From positions 1 through 64,000 of the forward strand of contig CALWPV010000087.1 of the NCBI GenBank assembly GCA_944383515.1: a stretch of 64,000 bases of DNA, in the 5' to 3' direction. A program made the translations under genes and the position numbers. Positions 42,187 through 50,116 of the stretch are shown here, in pieces. This DNA comes from an uncultured Clostridia bacterium. GTDB taxonomy: Bacteria > Bacillota > Clostridia > Lachnospirales > Bianqueaceae. Under the pieces are notes generated by a model that had not been told where the DNA came from, made no database searches, and was given only the letters and a program-made list of their open reading frames with translations. The number at the start of each line of letters is the position of its first letter. The first letter of the stretch is position 1.

Positions 42187-43527
42187 ATGAGCGTAACATC
42201 GGTTCGCTTAGTCGAAAAACGTTGCGTTGGTTGTACTACTTGTATTAAACGGTGTCCAACCGAGGCTATTCGGGTACGAGGCGGCAAGGCGCACATATTA
42301 ACGGATCTTTGCATTGATTGTGGTATGTGTATGCAGGTCTGCAAACATAAAGCAAAAATTGCCGAAACGAAGACGCTGGATGAAATTCTGGCTATGCCGT
42401 ACCGCATTAAAATTGCGCTGCCACCGCCGTCGTTATACGCGCAATTTGAGGGAAACCGCAATGTCAACCGTATTTTAACGGCCTTACGGCGGATTGGGTT
42501 TGACGCGGTGTTTGGTGTGGCGCGCGGCGCGGAAATTATTACGGAAGCTACGCGCAGGTTCATTGCAGAGCATCCGCGCAGCAACGAGGAAGGACCGTGG
42601 ATTTCTTCGGCGTGTCCCGTTATTGTTAGGTTGATTCAAAACCGGTTTCCTTCGCTCATTGAGAATATTTTGCCGCTCATATCGCCCATGGAAGCAGCGG
42701 CCAGAATAGCAAGAGAGCATTTTAAAGAAAAGGGATATCGGGATGAGGAGATTGGCGTTTTTTTCATTACCCCTTGTCCGGCTAAGGTGAGCGAGGTAGC
42801 ATTTCCGCGAATGGTGGAAAAGTCGGCGGTAACCGATACCGTTGCACTTAATGAGATCTATTATAAAATCAGACCTTTCATTAAATCCATTACTGACGAA
42901 GAAATTGAAACCTTACAGCTTAGCGGAGAAGAGGGAATTCGCTGGGCTCATATCGGCGGAGAAAGCGAAGGATTGGGTCTGAATGATATTTTAGCCGTCG
43001 ATGGCATAGACAATGTAATTGAAGTGCTGGATCATCTGGAAAACGGCCTGATTCAGCGCGTAGAGTTTGTGGAAGCCAACGCTTGTACCGGCGGCTGCTT
43101 GGGCGGTCCGCTTGCGGTGGAAAATCCGTTTAGTGCTGAAACTAGAATGAAAAAAGTGCTGCGCCATAATCAGCACCCACAATACAATGAAGAGCTTATG
43201 GAAGAGACAACGAACGTTGCTTCAGAGAAAATATTGGAAAATGAAGACAACCTACACCTGAGCTCGGACATGCAAGAAGCACTGCGGATGATGGCAGAGC
43301 GAGACGCGCTTCATAAGGTATTACCTAAAATCGATTGCGGCGCCTGTGGCGCTCCAACCTGTTTTGCCTTTGCGGCCGATGTGGTACGCGGCGAGGCGCA
43401 GCCGGAGGACTGTATTTTTTATTTACGAGATCGGGTTAAAGAAGTAGCCCAGGAAATGGTGAATCTTTCTGCTAAAATGCCGCCAAGCATTAAGCAAAAA
43501 GAGGACGTTCAAAATGAGGAGGAATGA
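42187..43527 (+). CDS. [FeFe]-hydrogenase-like Fe-S protein, probable sensor
   Basis: A 446-residue protein. N-terminal bacterial ferredoxin domain with two CxxCxxC motifs (CVGCTTCIKRCP, CIDCGMCMQVC). Then an H-cluster-type domain with L1 SSACP at 140-144, L2 TPCPAK at 195-200 and L3 ANACTGGCLGG with Cys300 and Cys304. All four H-cluster cysteines remain, but the proton-path Cys of catalytic enzymes (TSCCP) is Ala and the GGGQP tail of L3 is missing. A C-terminal 4Fe-4S module follows (DCGACGAPTCFAF ... DC). These changes and its place among regulators suggest H2 or redox sensing instead of catalysis. Confidence 0.82.
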   Translation: MSVTSVRLVEKRCVGCTTCIKRCPTEAIRVRGGKAHILTDLCIDCGMCMQVCKHKAKIAETKTLDEILAMPYRIKIALPPPSLYAQFEGNRNVNRILTALRRIGFDAVFGVARGAEIITEATRRFIAEHPRSNEEGPWISSACPVIVRLIQNRFPSLIENILPLISPMEAAARIAREHFKEKGYRDEEIGVFFITPCPAKVSEVAFPRMVEKSAVTDTVALNEIYYKIRPFIKSITDEEIETLQLSGEEGIRWAHIGGESEGLGLNDILAVDGIDNVIEVLDHLENGLIQRVEFVEANACTGGCLGGPLAVENPFSAETRMKKVLRHNQHPQYNEELMEETTNVASEKILENEDNLHLSSDMQEALRMMAERDALHKVLPKIDCGACGAPTCFAFAADVVRGEAQPEDCIFYLRDRVKEVAQEMVNLSAKMPPSIKQKEDVQNEEE

Positions 43528-43530
43528 TGT

Positions 43531-43863
43531 ATGGTAGTACGCGATTTATTAGACCTTAAGGAACTTAAATTGCTGCAGGAAGCGGATCTGGACGCCGCGA
43601 TCAGCGGCGGTTACATGGGCGATTTACTGAGCGTGGTTATGGGCGAGGCCGAAGAGGAACAGCTCTGGATCACGATTCAAAGCCATGTAAATGTAGTGGC
43701 GGTGGCAGCCTTAAAAGGAATTCCTGCGGTAATTATTGCGCACGGCTACGAGCCTGACGAAGAAACATTGGCTAAGGCAAAAGAGGAAGGGATTACGCTG
43801 CTGAGTACAGAGCTGGATCCGTTTTCTATTGCGAAAAAGCTGATTTTGGAGAAAGGGCTATGA
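43531..43863 (+). CDS. DRTGG-domain protein (second copy)
   Basis: A 110-residue relative of the protein at 41411. It shows LDAAISGGYMGDLLSVVMGEAEEEQLWIT, then VNVVAVAALKGIPAVIIAHG and KEEGITLLSTELDPFSIAKKL. The two copies flank the hydrogenase-like sensor in the same order, each followed by an ATPase, as if a two-gene module had been duplicated. GAGGAATG precedes the ATG three bases after the sensor's stop, and its own stop overlaps the next gene. Its ligand is unknown. Confidence 0.75.
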   Translation: MVVRDLLDLKELKLLQEADLDAAISGGYMGDLLSVVMGEAEEEQLWITIQSHVNVVAVAALKGIPAVIIAHGYEPDEETLAKAKEEGITLLSTELDPFSIAKKLILEKGL

Positions 43864-44423
43864 TGAAGGAGCTGGCCCTACACGTGCTGGATATTAGTGA
43901 AAATAGCGTGCGGGGCGACGGTAAGCATATTGAAATTTTGCTGCGAGAAGATCTTCGCGACGATACGCTGGTTATACGCATTACCGACGACGGGCGAGGC
44001 ATCGCTCCGGATATGCTTAAAACCATTAAAGACCCGTTTACAACGACGCGAACATTGCGAAAGGTTGGCTTAGGTATTCCGTTCCTGAATGACACCTGCC
44101 TTATGTGCGGCGGAAAGCTTGAGATTAGCAGCACGGTAGGCGTAGGAACCACGGTAACGGCCAGTATGCAATATAGTCACATTGACAGGCCGCCGGTAGG
44201 CGACATGCCTTCGACGCTCATGACACTGTTCTCTTCCTATCCGGACATTGTTTTTCGCTTTCAATATGAATATCGCGCAGCGCAGGAAGAGGAGATGCGG
44301 GTTTTCTCAATTTCTACCGAAGAGCTGGCGCAGATTTTAGAGGGCGTTCCGTTAACGAATCCAAGTGTTTATATGTGGGTAAAAGAGTACCTGCAGGAGA
44401 ATATGGAGGACTTAAAGAAATAG
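43860..44423 (+). CDS. GHKL ATPase (second copy)
   Basis: A 187-residue histidine-kinase-type ATPase without a HisKA dimerisation domain. The N-box is HVLDISENSVRGDGKHI, the G1 box ITDDGRGIAPDML, and PFTTTRTLRKVGLGIPFL is the F/G2 region; GVGTTVTASM closes the fold. About 70 further residues form a C-terminal extension not found in the first copy (41757). It overlaps the preceding DRTGG gene by four bases (ATGA). It may act with that DRTGG protein and the sensor; this is inference from order. Confidence 0.82.
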   Translation: MMKELALHVLDISENSVRGDGKHIEILLREDLRDDTLVIRITDDGRGIAPDMLKTIKDPFTTTRTLRKVGLGIPFLNDTCLMCGGKLEISSTVGVGTTVTASMQYSHIDRPPVGDMPSTLMTLFSSYPDIVFRFQYEYRAAQEEEMRVFSISTEELAQILEGVPLTNPSVYMWVKEYLQENMEDLKK

Positions 44424-44450
44424 ATTTAAAAAACTGTTTAAAAAAGGTGG

Positions 44451-44479
44451 TTTACATTTTGAGAAGAGTTTGATATACT
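44451..44479 (+). promoter_or_regulatory. promoter ahead of the PHP and hydrogenase structural genes
   Basis: TTTACA (44451-44456), a 17-base spacer and TATACT (44474-44479). It could drive PHP-hydC-fd-hydB-hydA apart from the regulatory genes upstream. Confidence 0.75.
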
Positions 44480-44528
44480 AGGAGTGTTATGGGGTCATGT
44501 TATAGAGTATATATTTGGAGGAGAGCCT

Positions 44529-45260
44529 ATGGAAATAGTTTGTGACTTACATATGCATTCAGCGCTCTCACCGTGCGCACTCAATGAAATGACACCGAAT
44601 AACATGGTCAATATGGCATTGCTAAGCGGGCTGACGGCGATTGCAGTCACGGATCATAACTCTTGCCGCAACGCAGAGAGTGTGATGCAGGTGGCGCAGG
44701 GAACGGGACTGGTGGTAGTGCCAGGGCTGGAAGTGCAGACGCGAGAAGAGGTGCATGTAGTGACCTTGTTTCAGAATCTGGACGATGCGCTTGCTATGCA
44801 GGAGGCAATTTATAAAACCCTACCCTCTATGCGGGCTCCGGAAAAAATACGGGCTAAACAGTTAGTCCTGAATGCCGACGACGAGGTTGTTGCCGAAGAA
44901 GAGGTAATGTTGTCGATGTCCAGTACGCTTACTCTGGAACAGGTAGTCTGTCAAGCACTTTCGCTGGGAGGGTTGGCCATTCCGGCGCATGTCGATAGGA
45001 AAAGCTGCAGCGTACTGTCGAACCTTGGGTTTATTCCGGAGGATTTGCAGTTTCCTACTTTAGAACTTTCGATGTATGCAGAGAAAGAAGCCTATGAGAA
45101 GCGGTTTCCGCAGTACCGTTTAATTTCGGCGTCGGATGCGCATGAACTCGGCTTCATTGGTATGGCGCCAGCTACGTTAGAGGTAGAGACGGTTTCTGCT
45201 CACGGAATTTTAGAGGCGCTGCGCAGGCCGGCCAATGACCAGGGCTTACCCGGATGCTGA
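44529..45260 (+). CDS. PHP-domain phosphoesterase
   Basis: A 243-residue metal-dependent hydrolase. The PHP motifs are visible in order: DLHMHSALSPCA at the start, AVTDHNSCRN near 38-47, then AIPAHVDRKS and ISASDAHELG in the second half. These supply the metal-binding His and Asp residues. The family hydrolyses phosphoesters such as 3',5'-bisphosphates or histidinol phosphate; the substrate here is unknown. GGAGGAGA lies just ahead of ATG 44529. A PHP gene at this place is often seen beside hydrogenase genes of Clostridia and may belong to their regulation or assembly. Confidence 0.85.
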   Translation: MEIVCDLHMHSALSPCALNEMTPNNMVNMALLSGLTAIAVTDHNSCRNAESVMQVAQGTGLVVVPGLEVQTREEVHVVTLFQNLDDALAMQEAIYKTLPSMRAPEKIRAKQLVLNADDEVVAEEEVMLSMSSTLTLEQVVCQALSLGGLAIPAHVDRKSCSVLSNLGFIPEDLQFPTLELSMYAEKEAYEKRFPQYRLISASDAHELGFIGMAPATLEVETVSAHGILEALRRPANDQGLPGC

Positions 45261-45348
45261 TTAGCCGGGGGCCAAGCAGTTGAATCATCAGGTTTTCGGC
45301 GTAAGCCGGTAGAAACATAATTGAAACATAATTTAGGAGGTATTGAAA

Positions 45349-45834
45349 ATGGCATGTAATTGTGCTAAAGGCGCTGACAAAGAAAAGTATGAACAGCTGG
45401 ATGCGTTTATTGCTTCTTTGCCAAGTACCCAAGGAGAACTGATTCGTGTGCTGCATACGGCACAGGGAATTTTCGGCTATTTGCCGAAAGAGGTTCAAAT
45501 TTATGTAGCTAAGAAGCTGGACGTACCGGTATCGAAGGTATATGGCGTGGTTAGCTTCTATTCGTTCTTTACCATGAAACCGAAGGGTGAGTACGATATT
45601 TCCGTATGTATGGGAACGGCCTGCTATGTGCGCGGCGCTGAGAATGTGCTGAATGAGATTAAAAATCAGCTGGGCATCGATATTGGAGACACAACGGCAG
45701 ACGGCAAGTTTTCGTTACGGACGCTTCGCTGTGTGGGCGCGTGCGGGCTGGCTCCGGTTGTCATGATTGGCGATAAGGTTTATGGCCGGGTAACGCCGGA
45801 TATGGTATCGGGCATCTTGGCTGAGTGCAAATAA
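45349..45834 (+). CDS. hydC: hydrogenase subunit, NuoE-like [2Fe-2S] protein
   Basis: A 161-residue thioredoxin-fold subunit that holds one [2Fe-2S] cluster and docks to the NADH-oxidising subunit. Ligands are seen in CMGTACYVRG and CVGACGLAP (C-x4-C and C-x3-C pattern). LHTAQGIFGYLPKEV and VYGVVSFYSFF are conserved NuoE parts. AGGAGG precedes ATG 45349. It forms the electron path between the NuoF-like subunit (46397) and the H-cluster subunit (48211). Naming follows Thermotoga HydC. Confidence 0.92.
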   Translation: MACNCAKGADKEKYEQLDAFIASLPSTQGELIRVLHTAQGIFGYLPKEVQIYVAKKLDVPVSKVYGVVSFYSFFTMKPKGEYDISVCMGTACYVRGAENVLNEIKNQLGIDIGDTTADGKFSLRTLRCVGACGLAPVVMIGDKVYGRVTPDMVSGILAECK

Positions 45835-45982
45835 GAGGAGCGCGTAGTGTGAAAAGCAGCTCGAAGGGCTGTTGTTACGCGGCTATTTGTGCCGAAGCGC
45901 CACAAATAGCTCCTATTCGCAGGCGTAATTTGAGATTTGCGCCGCGACCTTCGCGCTAAGGCGCTTCGGAATGGAGGTTAAA
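45835..45982 (+). other. hairpin-rich spacer within the hydrogenase operon
   Basis: This 148-base gap holds an outer stem CGCGTA/TACGCG (45841-45846, 45876-45881) with an inner stem, a perfect 10-bp stem GCTATTTGTG/CACAAATAGC (45882-45891, 45901-45910), and a GCGC hairpin that merges into the TTCGGAATGGAGG leader (45964-45977). No T run follows any of them, so they are not typical terminators. They may set mRNA processing or relative expression. Confidence 0.6.
45953..45977 (+). repeat. leader motif: small hairpin plus TTCGGAATGGAGG (ferredoxin copy)
   Basis: A GCGC-TAAG-GCGC hairpin runs into TTCGGAATGGAGG, 5 bases before the ATG of the ferredoxin-like gene. Identical over 17 bases to the pepT leader. 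Confidence 0.65.
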
Positions 45983-46378
45983 ATGGCTAAAATCAAATCT
46001 TTGGAAGAGCTGAAAAAAATTAAGGAGCAGGCACAGCAGTCGGTGTCGCTGCGTGTGAAAGGCGATAATATTGAAAATTTAGTTCAGGTGCGTGTAGCGA
46101 TGGCTACCTGCGGTATTGCCGCCGGCGCCCGCGAGACAATGAACGAGTTTATTAAAGTGTTAAACGAAGAGCACATGGACAACGTTGTGGTAACACAGAC
46201 CGGCTGCATGGGATATTGCTATGCCGAGCCCACCATTGAGCTGACCATGCCGGGCAAAGAGCCGGTGGTATATGGCAATGTAGATAAGAATAAAGTGCAT
46301 GAAATTGTTGAAAAAGCCATTAAGGGCGGCGAGATGCTGGACGGAATTATTCCGGTAACGCATAACACCGTGGAATAA
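45983..46378 (+). CDS. [2Fe-2S] ferredoxin-like (thioredoxin-fold) protein
   Basis: A 131-residue thioredoxin-like ferredoxin. The [2Fe-2S] ligands are CGIAAGA in VRVAMATCGIAAGARE and CMGYC in TQTGCMGYCYAEP. It resembles the N-terminal domain of the next gene (NuoF-like) and stand-alone subunits found between NuoE- and NuoF-like genes in clostridial hydrogenases. It may be a fourth subunit or an electron shuttle. The start at 45983 is set by GGAGG 5 bases upstream. The long spacer before it suggests separate translation or mRNA control. Confidence 0.85.
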   Translation: MAKIKSLEELKKIKEQAQQSVSLRVKGDNIENLVQVRVAMATCGIAAGARETMNEFIKVLNEEHMDNVVVTQTGCMGYCYAEPTIELTMPGKEPVVYGNVDKNKVHEIVEKAIKGGEMLDGIIPVTHNTVE

Positions 46379-46396
46379 TTGTTTTAGGAGGAAATT

Positions 46397-48190
46397 ATGG
46401 CAGAGTATAAATTTCATATTCTGGTCTGCGGCGGTACAGGATGTCTGTCTTCTAATTCCCATGAGATTGCCGATGGCCTGAAAGACGCAATTAAAGCGGC
46501 AGGAATGGAAGAGGAAGTGAAAGTACTGCAGACCGGTTGCTTCGGTTTCTGCGAAAAAGGACCGATTGTGAAGGTTCTTCCCGATAACACCTTCTATACG
46601 CAGGTTAAGCCGGAAGACGTCAATGAGATCGTTTCGGAGCATATTGTGAAAGGCCGTAAAGTGAATCGCCTGCTGTATGTGGACCCGGAAAACGAAAAAC
46701 ATATTTCCGATGCGAAGCATATGGACTTCTATAAAAAGCAGATGCGAATCGCGCTGAGAAACTGCGGTTTTATTGATCCGGAAAATATTGACGAGTACAT
46801 TGGACGCGATGGATATCAGGCACTGGCTAAATGCCTTACCGAAATGACGCCAGAGCAGGTAATTGAAGAGGTGAAAAAATCGGGACTGCGCGGCCGTGGC
46901 GGCGCCGGATTTCCCACAGGTCTTAAGTGGCAGTTTGCGCACGGCTATCAAGCAGATCAGAAGTATGTAGTCTGCAATGCCGATGAAGGAGATCCTGGTG
47001 CGTTTATGGATCGTTCCATTTTGGAAGGCGACCCGAACAGTATTATTGAAGCGATGGCAATTTGTGGTTACGCCATTGGCGCATCGCAGGGACGCGTTTA
47101 TATTCGTGCTGAGTACCCTCTGGCCATTCAGCGTCTGGAAATTGCTATTGCGCAGGCGCGTGAATATGGACTTTTGGGTGACAATATTTTAGGTACTGAT
47201 TTTAGCTTCGATATTCAGCTCTGCTTCGGCGCAGGCGCTTTCGTATGCGGCGAGGAAACGGCTCTGATCCATTCTATGGAAGGGCAGCGAGGCGAGCCTA
47301 CGATTAAGCCTCCGTTCCCGGCTGAAAATGGTTTCTGGAATAAACCGACTAACGTAAATAACGTTGAAACGTTTGCTAACATTCCTGTGATTTTCTTGAA
47401 AGGCGCCGATTGGTTCAGCAGCATTGGTACCGAGAAGAGCAAAGGAACCAAGGTATTTGCGCTGGCTGGTAAAATTAACAACGTAGGTCTGATCGAAGTT
47501 CCTATGGGCACGACACTGCGCGAGGTTATTTATGACATCGGCGGCGGTATTAAAAACGGCAAAAAATTTAAAGCGGTTCAGACGGGTGGTCCGTCCGGCG
47601 GTTGCTTAACGGAAAAGGATCTGGATACGCCGATTGACTTTGACAATCTGGTGGCTAAGGGGTCAATGATGGGTTCCGGCGGTATGATTGTTATGGATGA
47701 AGACGATTGTATGCCTTCGGTAGCGCGCTTCTATATGGAATTTATTGAAGAAGAATCGTGCGGTAAGTGTACGCCATGCCGTATTGGTACCAAACGCCTG
47801 TCGGAGCTTTTGAAGGATATTACCGGCGGTAAAGGCACCATGGAGCATATTGCCGAATTGAAACGAGTTTCTCAGGTTATTCGTGATACAGCACTCTGCG
47901 GCTTGGGACAGACTGCGCCGAATCCGGTTCTTTCTACGCTGGCTCACTTTGAAGACGAATATATTGCCCATGTTAAGGATCATACCTGTCCCGCGGGTAA
48001 ATGTACGGCTCTGCTTAAATTTAAGATTAACCCCGAAGCGTGTAAAGGTTGTACGCTTTGCGCGAGAAAATGCCCGGTTGGCGCTATCTCCGGCGAAGTA
48101 CGTAAACCGCATACGATCGATCAGGCTAAGTGTATTAAATGCGGCGCTTGCATGGATAATTGTAAGTTTGGCGCTATCACGAAGAATTAA
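46397..48190 (+). CDS. hydB: hydrogenase subunit, NuoF-like NADH-oxidising flavoprotein
   Basis: A 597-residue subunit that exchanges electrons with NAD(H) through FMN. Domains in order: thioredoxin-like [2Fe-2S] (GGTGCLSSNS ... QTGCFGFCEKGP), the NADH/FMN core with GRGGAGFPTGLKW and CNADEGDPGAFMDR, the [4Fe-4S] motif ESCGKCTPCRIG, and at the C-terminus a 2x[4Fe-4S] ferredoxin domain (CKGCTLCARKCP, CIKCGACMDNC). The extra domain fits HydB of electron-bifurcating hydrogenases, which couple NADH and ferredoxin to H2. AGGAGG precedes the ATG. HydA follows after 20 bases. Confidence 0.94.
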   Translation: MAEYKFHILVCGGTGCLSSNSHEIADGLKDAIKAAGMEEEVKVLQTGCFGFCEKGPIVKVLPDNTFYTQVKPEDVNEIVSEHIVKGRKVNRLLYVDPENEKHISDAKHMDFYKKQMRIALRNCGFIDPENIDEYIGRDGYQALAKCLTEMTPEQVIEEVKKSGLRGRGGAGFPTGLKWQFAHGYQADQKYVVCNADEGDPGAFMDRSILEGDPNSIIEAMAICGYAIGASQGRVYIRAEYPLAIQRLEIAIAQAREYGLLGDNILGTDFSFDIQLCFGAGAFVCGEETALIHSMEGQRGEPTIKPPFPAENGFWNKPTNVNNVETFANIPVIFLKGADWFSSIGTEKSKGTKVFALAGKINNVGLIEVPMGTTLREVIYDIGGGIKNGKKFKAVQTGGPSGGCLTEKDLDTPIDFDNLVAKGSMMGSGGMIVMDEDDCMPSVARFYMEFIEEESCGKCTPCRIGTKRLSELLKDITGGKGTMEHIAELKRVSQVIRDTALCGLGQTAPNPVLSTLAHFEDEYIAHVKDHTCPAGKCTALLKFKINPEACKGCTLCARKCPVGAISGEVRKPHTIDQAKCIKCGACMDNCKFGAITKN

Positions 48191-48210
48191 GGAAGGAGTG
48201 AAGAGATACA

Positions 48211-49989
48211 ATGTCTAATATGATCAATTTGACCATTGACGGAATCGAGACACAAGTACCGGCAGGCAGCACCATTTTGCAGGCTGCTGAGCAGGTGGGC
48301 GTACATATTCCCACCCTGTGCTACTTAGATCTTCACGAGATTGGCATTGAAAATAAACCGGCTTCGTGCCGTGTGTGTGTAGTTGAGGTGGTAGGTCGCC
48401 GGAATCTGGCGCCAGCCTGCGCAACGCCGGTTGCGGAAGGAATGGTGGTTAGAACCAATACGCCTAAAGTTATTGATTCCCGTAAGATGGTAGTGGAGCT
48501 TATGCTCTCGGATCATCCGAAAGACTGTCTTACCTGCCCCAAATCGGGTCAGTGCGAACTGCAGACGCTGGCAGAGAGCCTTGGCGTGCGGAAAATTCGC
48601 GTGACCGGCGATTCGATGTCTACGTATGCATTAGACGAAAGCTCCCCCTCCATTATTCGCGACCGCGACAAATGTATTATGTGCCGCCGCTGCGAGACCA
48701 TGTGTAATCAGGTGCAGACCGTAGGCGCGTTAACGGCTGTTGACCGTGGTTTTGGCGCTGTGGTTTCTACGGCCTTTGATCTGCCTATTAACGAGACGGT
48801 ATGTACCATGTGCGGACAGTGCATTCAGGTTTGTCCGGTAGGCGCTCTGACAGAGAAGAGTAACCTGGATGAAGTGATTGAGGCTCTGGGCGATCCGGAT
48901 AAAACGGTTATTGTCAACACGGCTCCCGCCGTGCGGGCTGCGCTGGGCGAAGAATTTGGCATTGAGCCTGGCTATAGTGTAACCGGAGAAATGGCAGCTG
49001 CTCTGCGTCGTGTTGGTTTTGATTACGTATTCGATACCGATTTTGCGGCCGACCTTACGATTATGGAGGAAGCGCAGGAGCTGGTTGATCGTTTGAACAA
49101 GTTCCTGAAGGGCGAGCCGGTGGCAATGCCCATGATTACCTCTTGCTGCCCGGCCTGGATTAACTTCCTGGAGACGCAGTTCCCGGATATGCAGGAGCTT
49201 CCCTCTTCGGCTAAGTCGCCCATGGAAATGTTTGGCGCCATGGCCAAATCGTACTTCGCTCAGAAGAAAGGCATTGATCCCGAGGATCTGGTGGTTGTTT
49301 CTGTTATGCCCTGTACGGCGAAGAAATTTGAGGCGAAACGGGACGAGATGAATTCCAACGGAACTAGCCGCAACGATATCGATATTTCGATTACAACCAG
49401 AGAGTTGGCACAGCTGATTAAGCAGATGAATATTGACCTGCTTGAACTCGAGGAAGAGGATTTTGACGATCCGCTTGGCGAGTCAACGGGTGCCGGCGTT
49501 ATTTTCGGTAAAACCGGCGGCGTTATGGAAGCGGCCCTGAGAACGGGTTACGAGTGGATTACCGGACAGGAGCTGGGAGATGTTGAATTTGAAGATGTTC
49601 GCAGCACTGAGTATGGTATGAAGGTAGCGCATGTGCAGATTGGCGATGTAACGCTGAATGTTGCGGTAGCCAGTGGCCTGGGCAATGCGCGTGCCATTAT
49701 GGAAGAGATTAAAGCAGGCAATCCGAATCAGCTGCATTTCATTGAGATTATGGCTTGTCCTGGTGGCTGCGTTAATGGCGGCGGTCAGCCGTATCATTTT
49801 GGCGATCTGAGCATTATTCAGGATCGGCAGGCAGCGCTGCTGGAAGAAGACGAGAATAAGACCATTCGTAAGTCTCACGAGAATCCTTCCATTAAAAAGA
49901 TTTATGAGGAGTTCCTGGGCAAACCCGGTTCTCATGTAGCTCATGAGTATTTGCATACTCCGGCTCACGTATATCGTGAAAAAATCTGA
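48211..49989 (+). CDS. hydA: [FeFe]-hydrogenase catalytic subunit
   Basis: The 592-residue H2-evolving subunit. N-terminal [2Fe-2S] domain (CYLDLHEIG ... SCRVCVVEV), a His-ligated [4Fe-4S] motif (HPKDCLTCPKSGQC), two further [4Fe-4S] clusters (CIMCRRCETMCN, CTMCGQCIQVCP), then the H-cluster: L1 TSCCPAW (310-316), L2 MPCTAKKFE (from 366), L3 MACPGGCVNGGGQP (from 514). All H-cluster Cys and the proton-path Cys are present, so it should be active. A small-subunit-like C-terminal tail follows. With HydB and HydC it makes the NADH-linked trimeric enzyme; bifurcation with ferredoxin is inferred from subunit make-up. The maturases HydE, HydF and HydG are not in the window. Confidence 0.95.
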   Translation: MSNMINLTIDGIETQVPAGSTILQAAEQVGVHIPTLCYLDLHEIGIENKPASCRVCVVEVVGRRNLAPACATPVAEGMVVRTNTPKVIDSRKMVVELMLSDHPKDCLTCPKSGQCELQTLAESLGVRKIRVTGDSMSTYALDESSPSIIRDRDKCIMCRRCETMCNQVQTVGALTAVDRGFGAVVSTAFDLPINETVCTMCGQCIQVCPVGALTEKSNLDEVIEALGDPDKTVIVNTAPAVRAALGEEFGIEPGYSVTGEMAAALRRVGFDYVFDTDFAADLTIMEEAQELVDRLNKFLKGEPVAMPMITSCCPAWINFLETQFPDMQELPSSAKSPMEMFGAMAKSYFAQKKGIDPEDLVVVSVMPCTAKKFEAKRDEMNSNGTSRNDIDISITTRELAQLIKQMNIDLLELEEEDFDDPLGESTGAGVIFGKTGGVMEAALRTGYEWITGQELGDVEFEDVRSTEYGMKVAHVQIGDVTLNVAVASGLGNARAIMEEIKAGNPNQLHFIEIMACPGGCVNGGGQPYHFGDLSIIQDRQAALLEEDENKTIRKSHENPSIKKIYEEFLGKPGSHVAHEYLHTPAHVYREKI

Positions 49990-50014
49990 GGCTGCTATCT
50001 GACTGTGATTTGTG

Positions 50015-50046
50015 ATGAGGGCGCTTAGGCGCCCTCATTTATTTTT
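50015..50046 (+). terminator. hydrogenase operon terminator
   Basis: A 10-bp stem ATGAGGGCGC/GCGCCCTCAT with a TTAG loop, then TTATTTTT. Confidence 0.85.
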
Positions 50047-50116
50047 GCTTTGTTCATACTTTATTCATTTTTTTGTTTTATAATTGAAAAAAATGTATTG
50101 CTAGGAGGTTTACACC

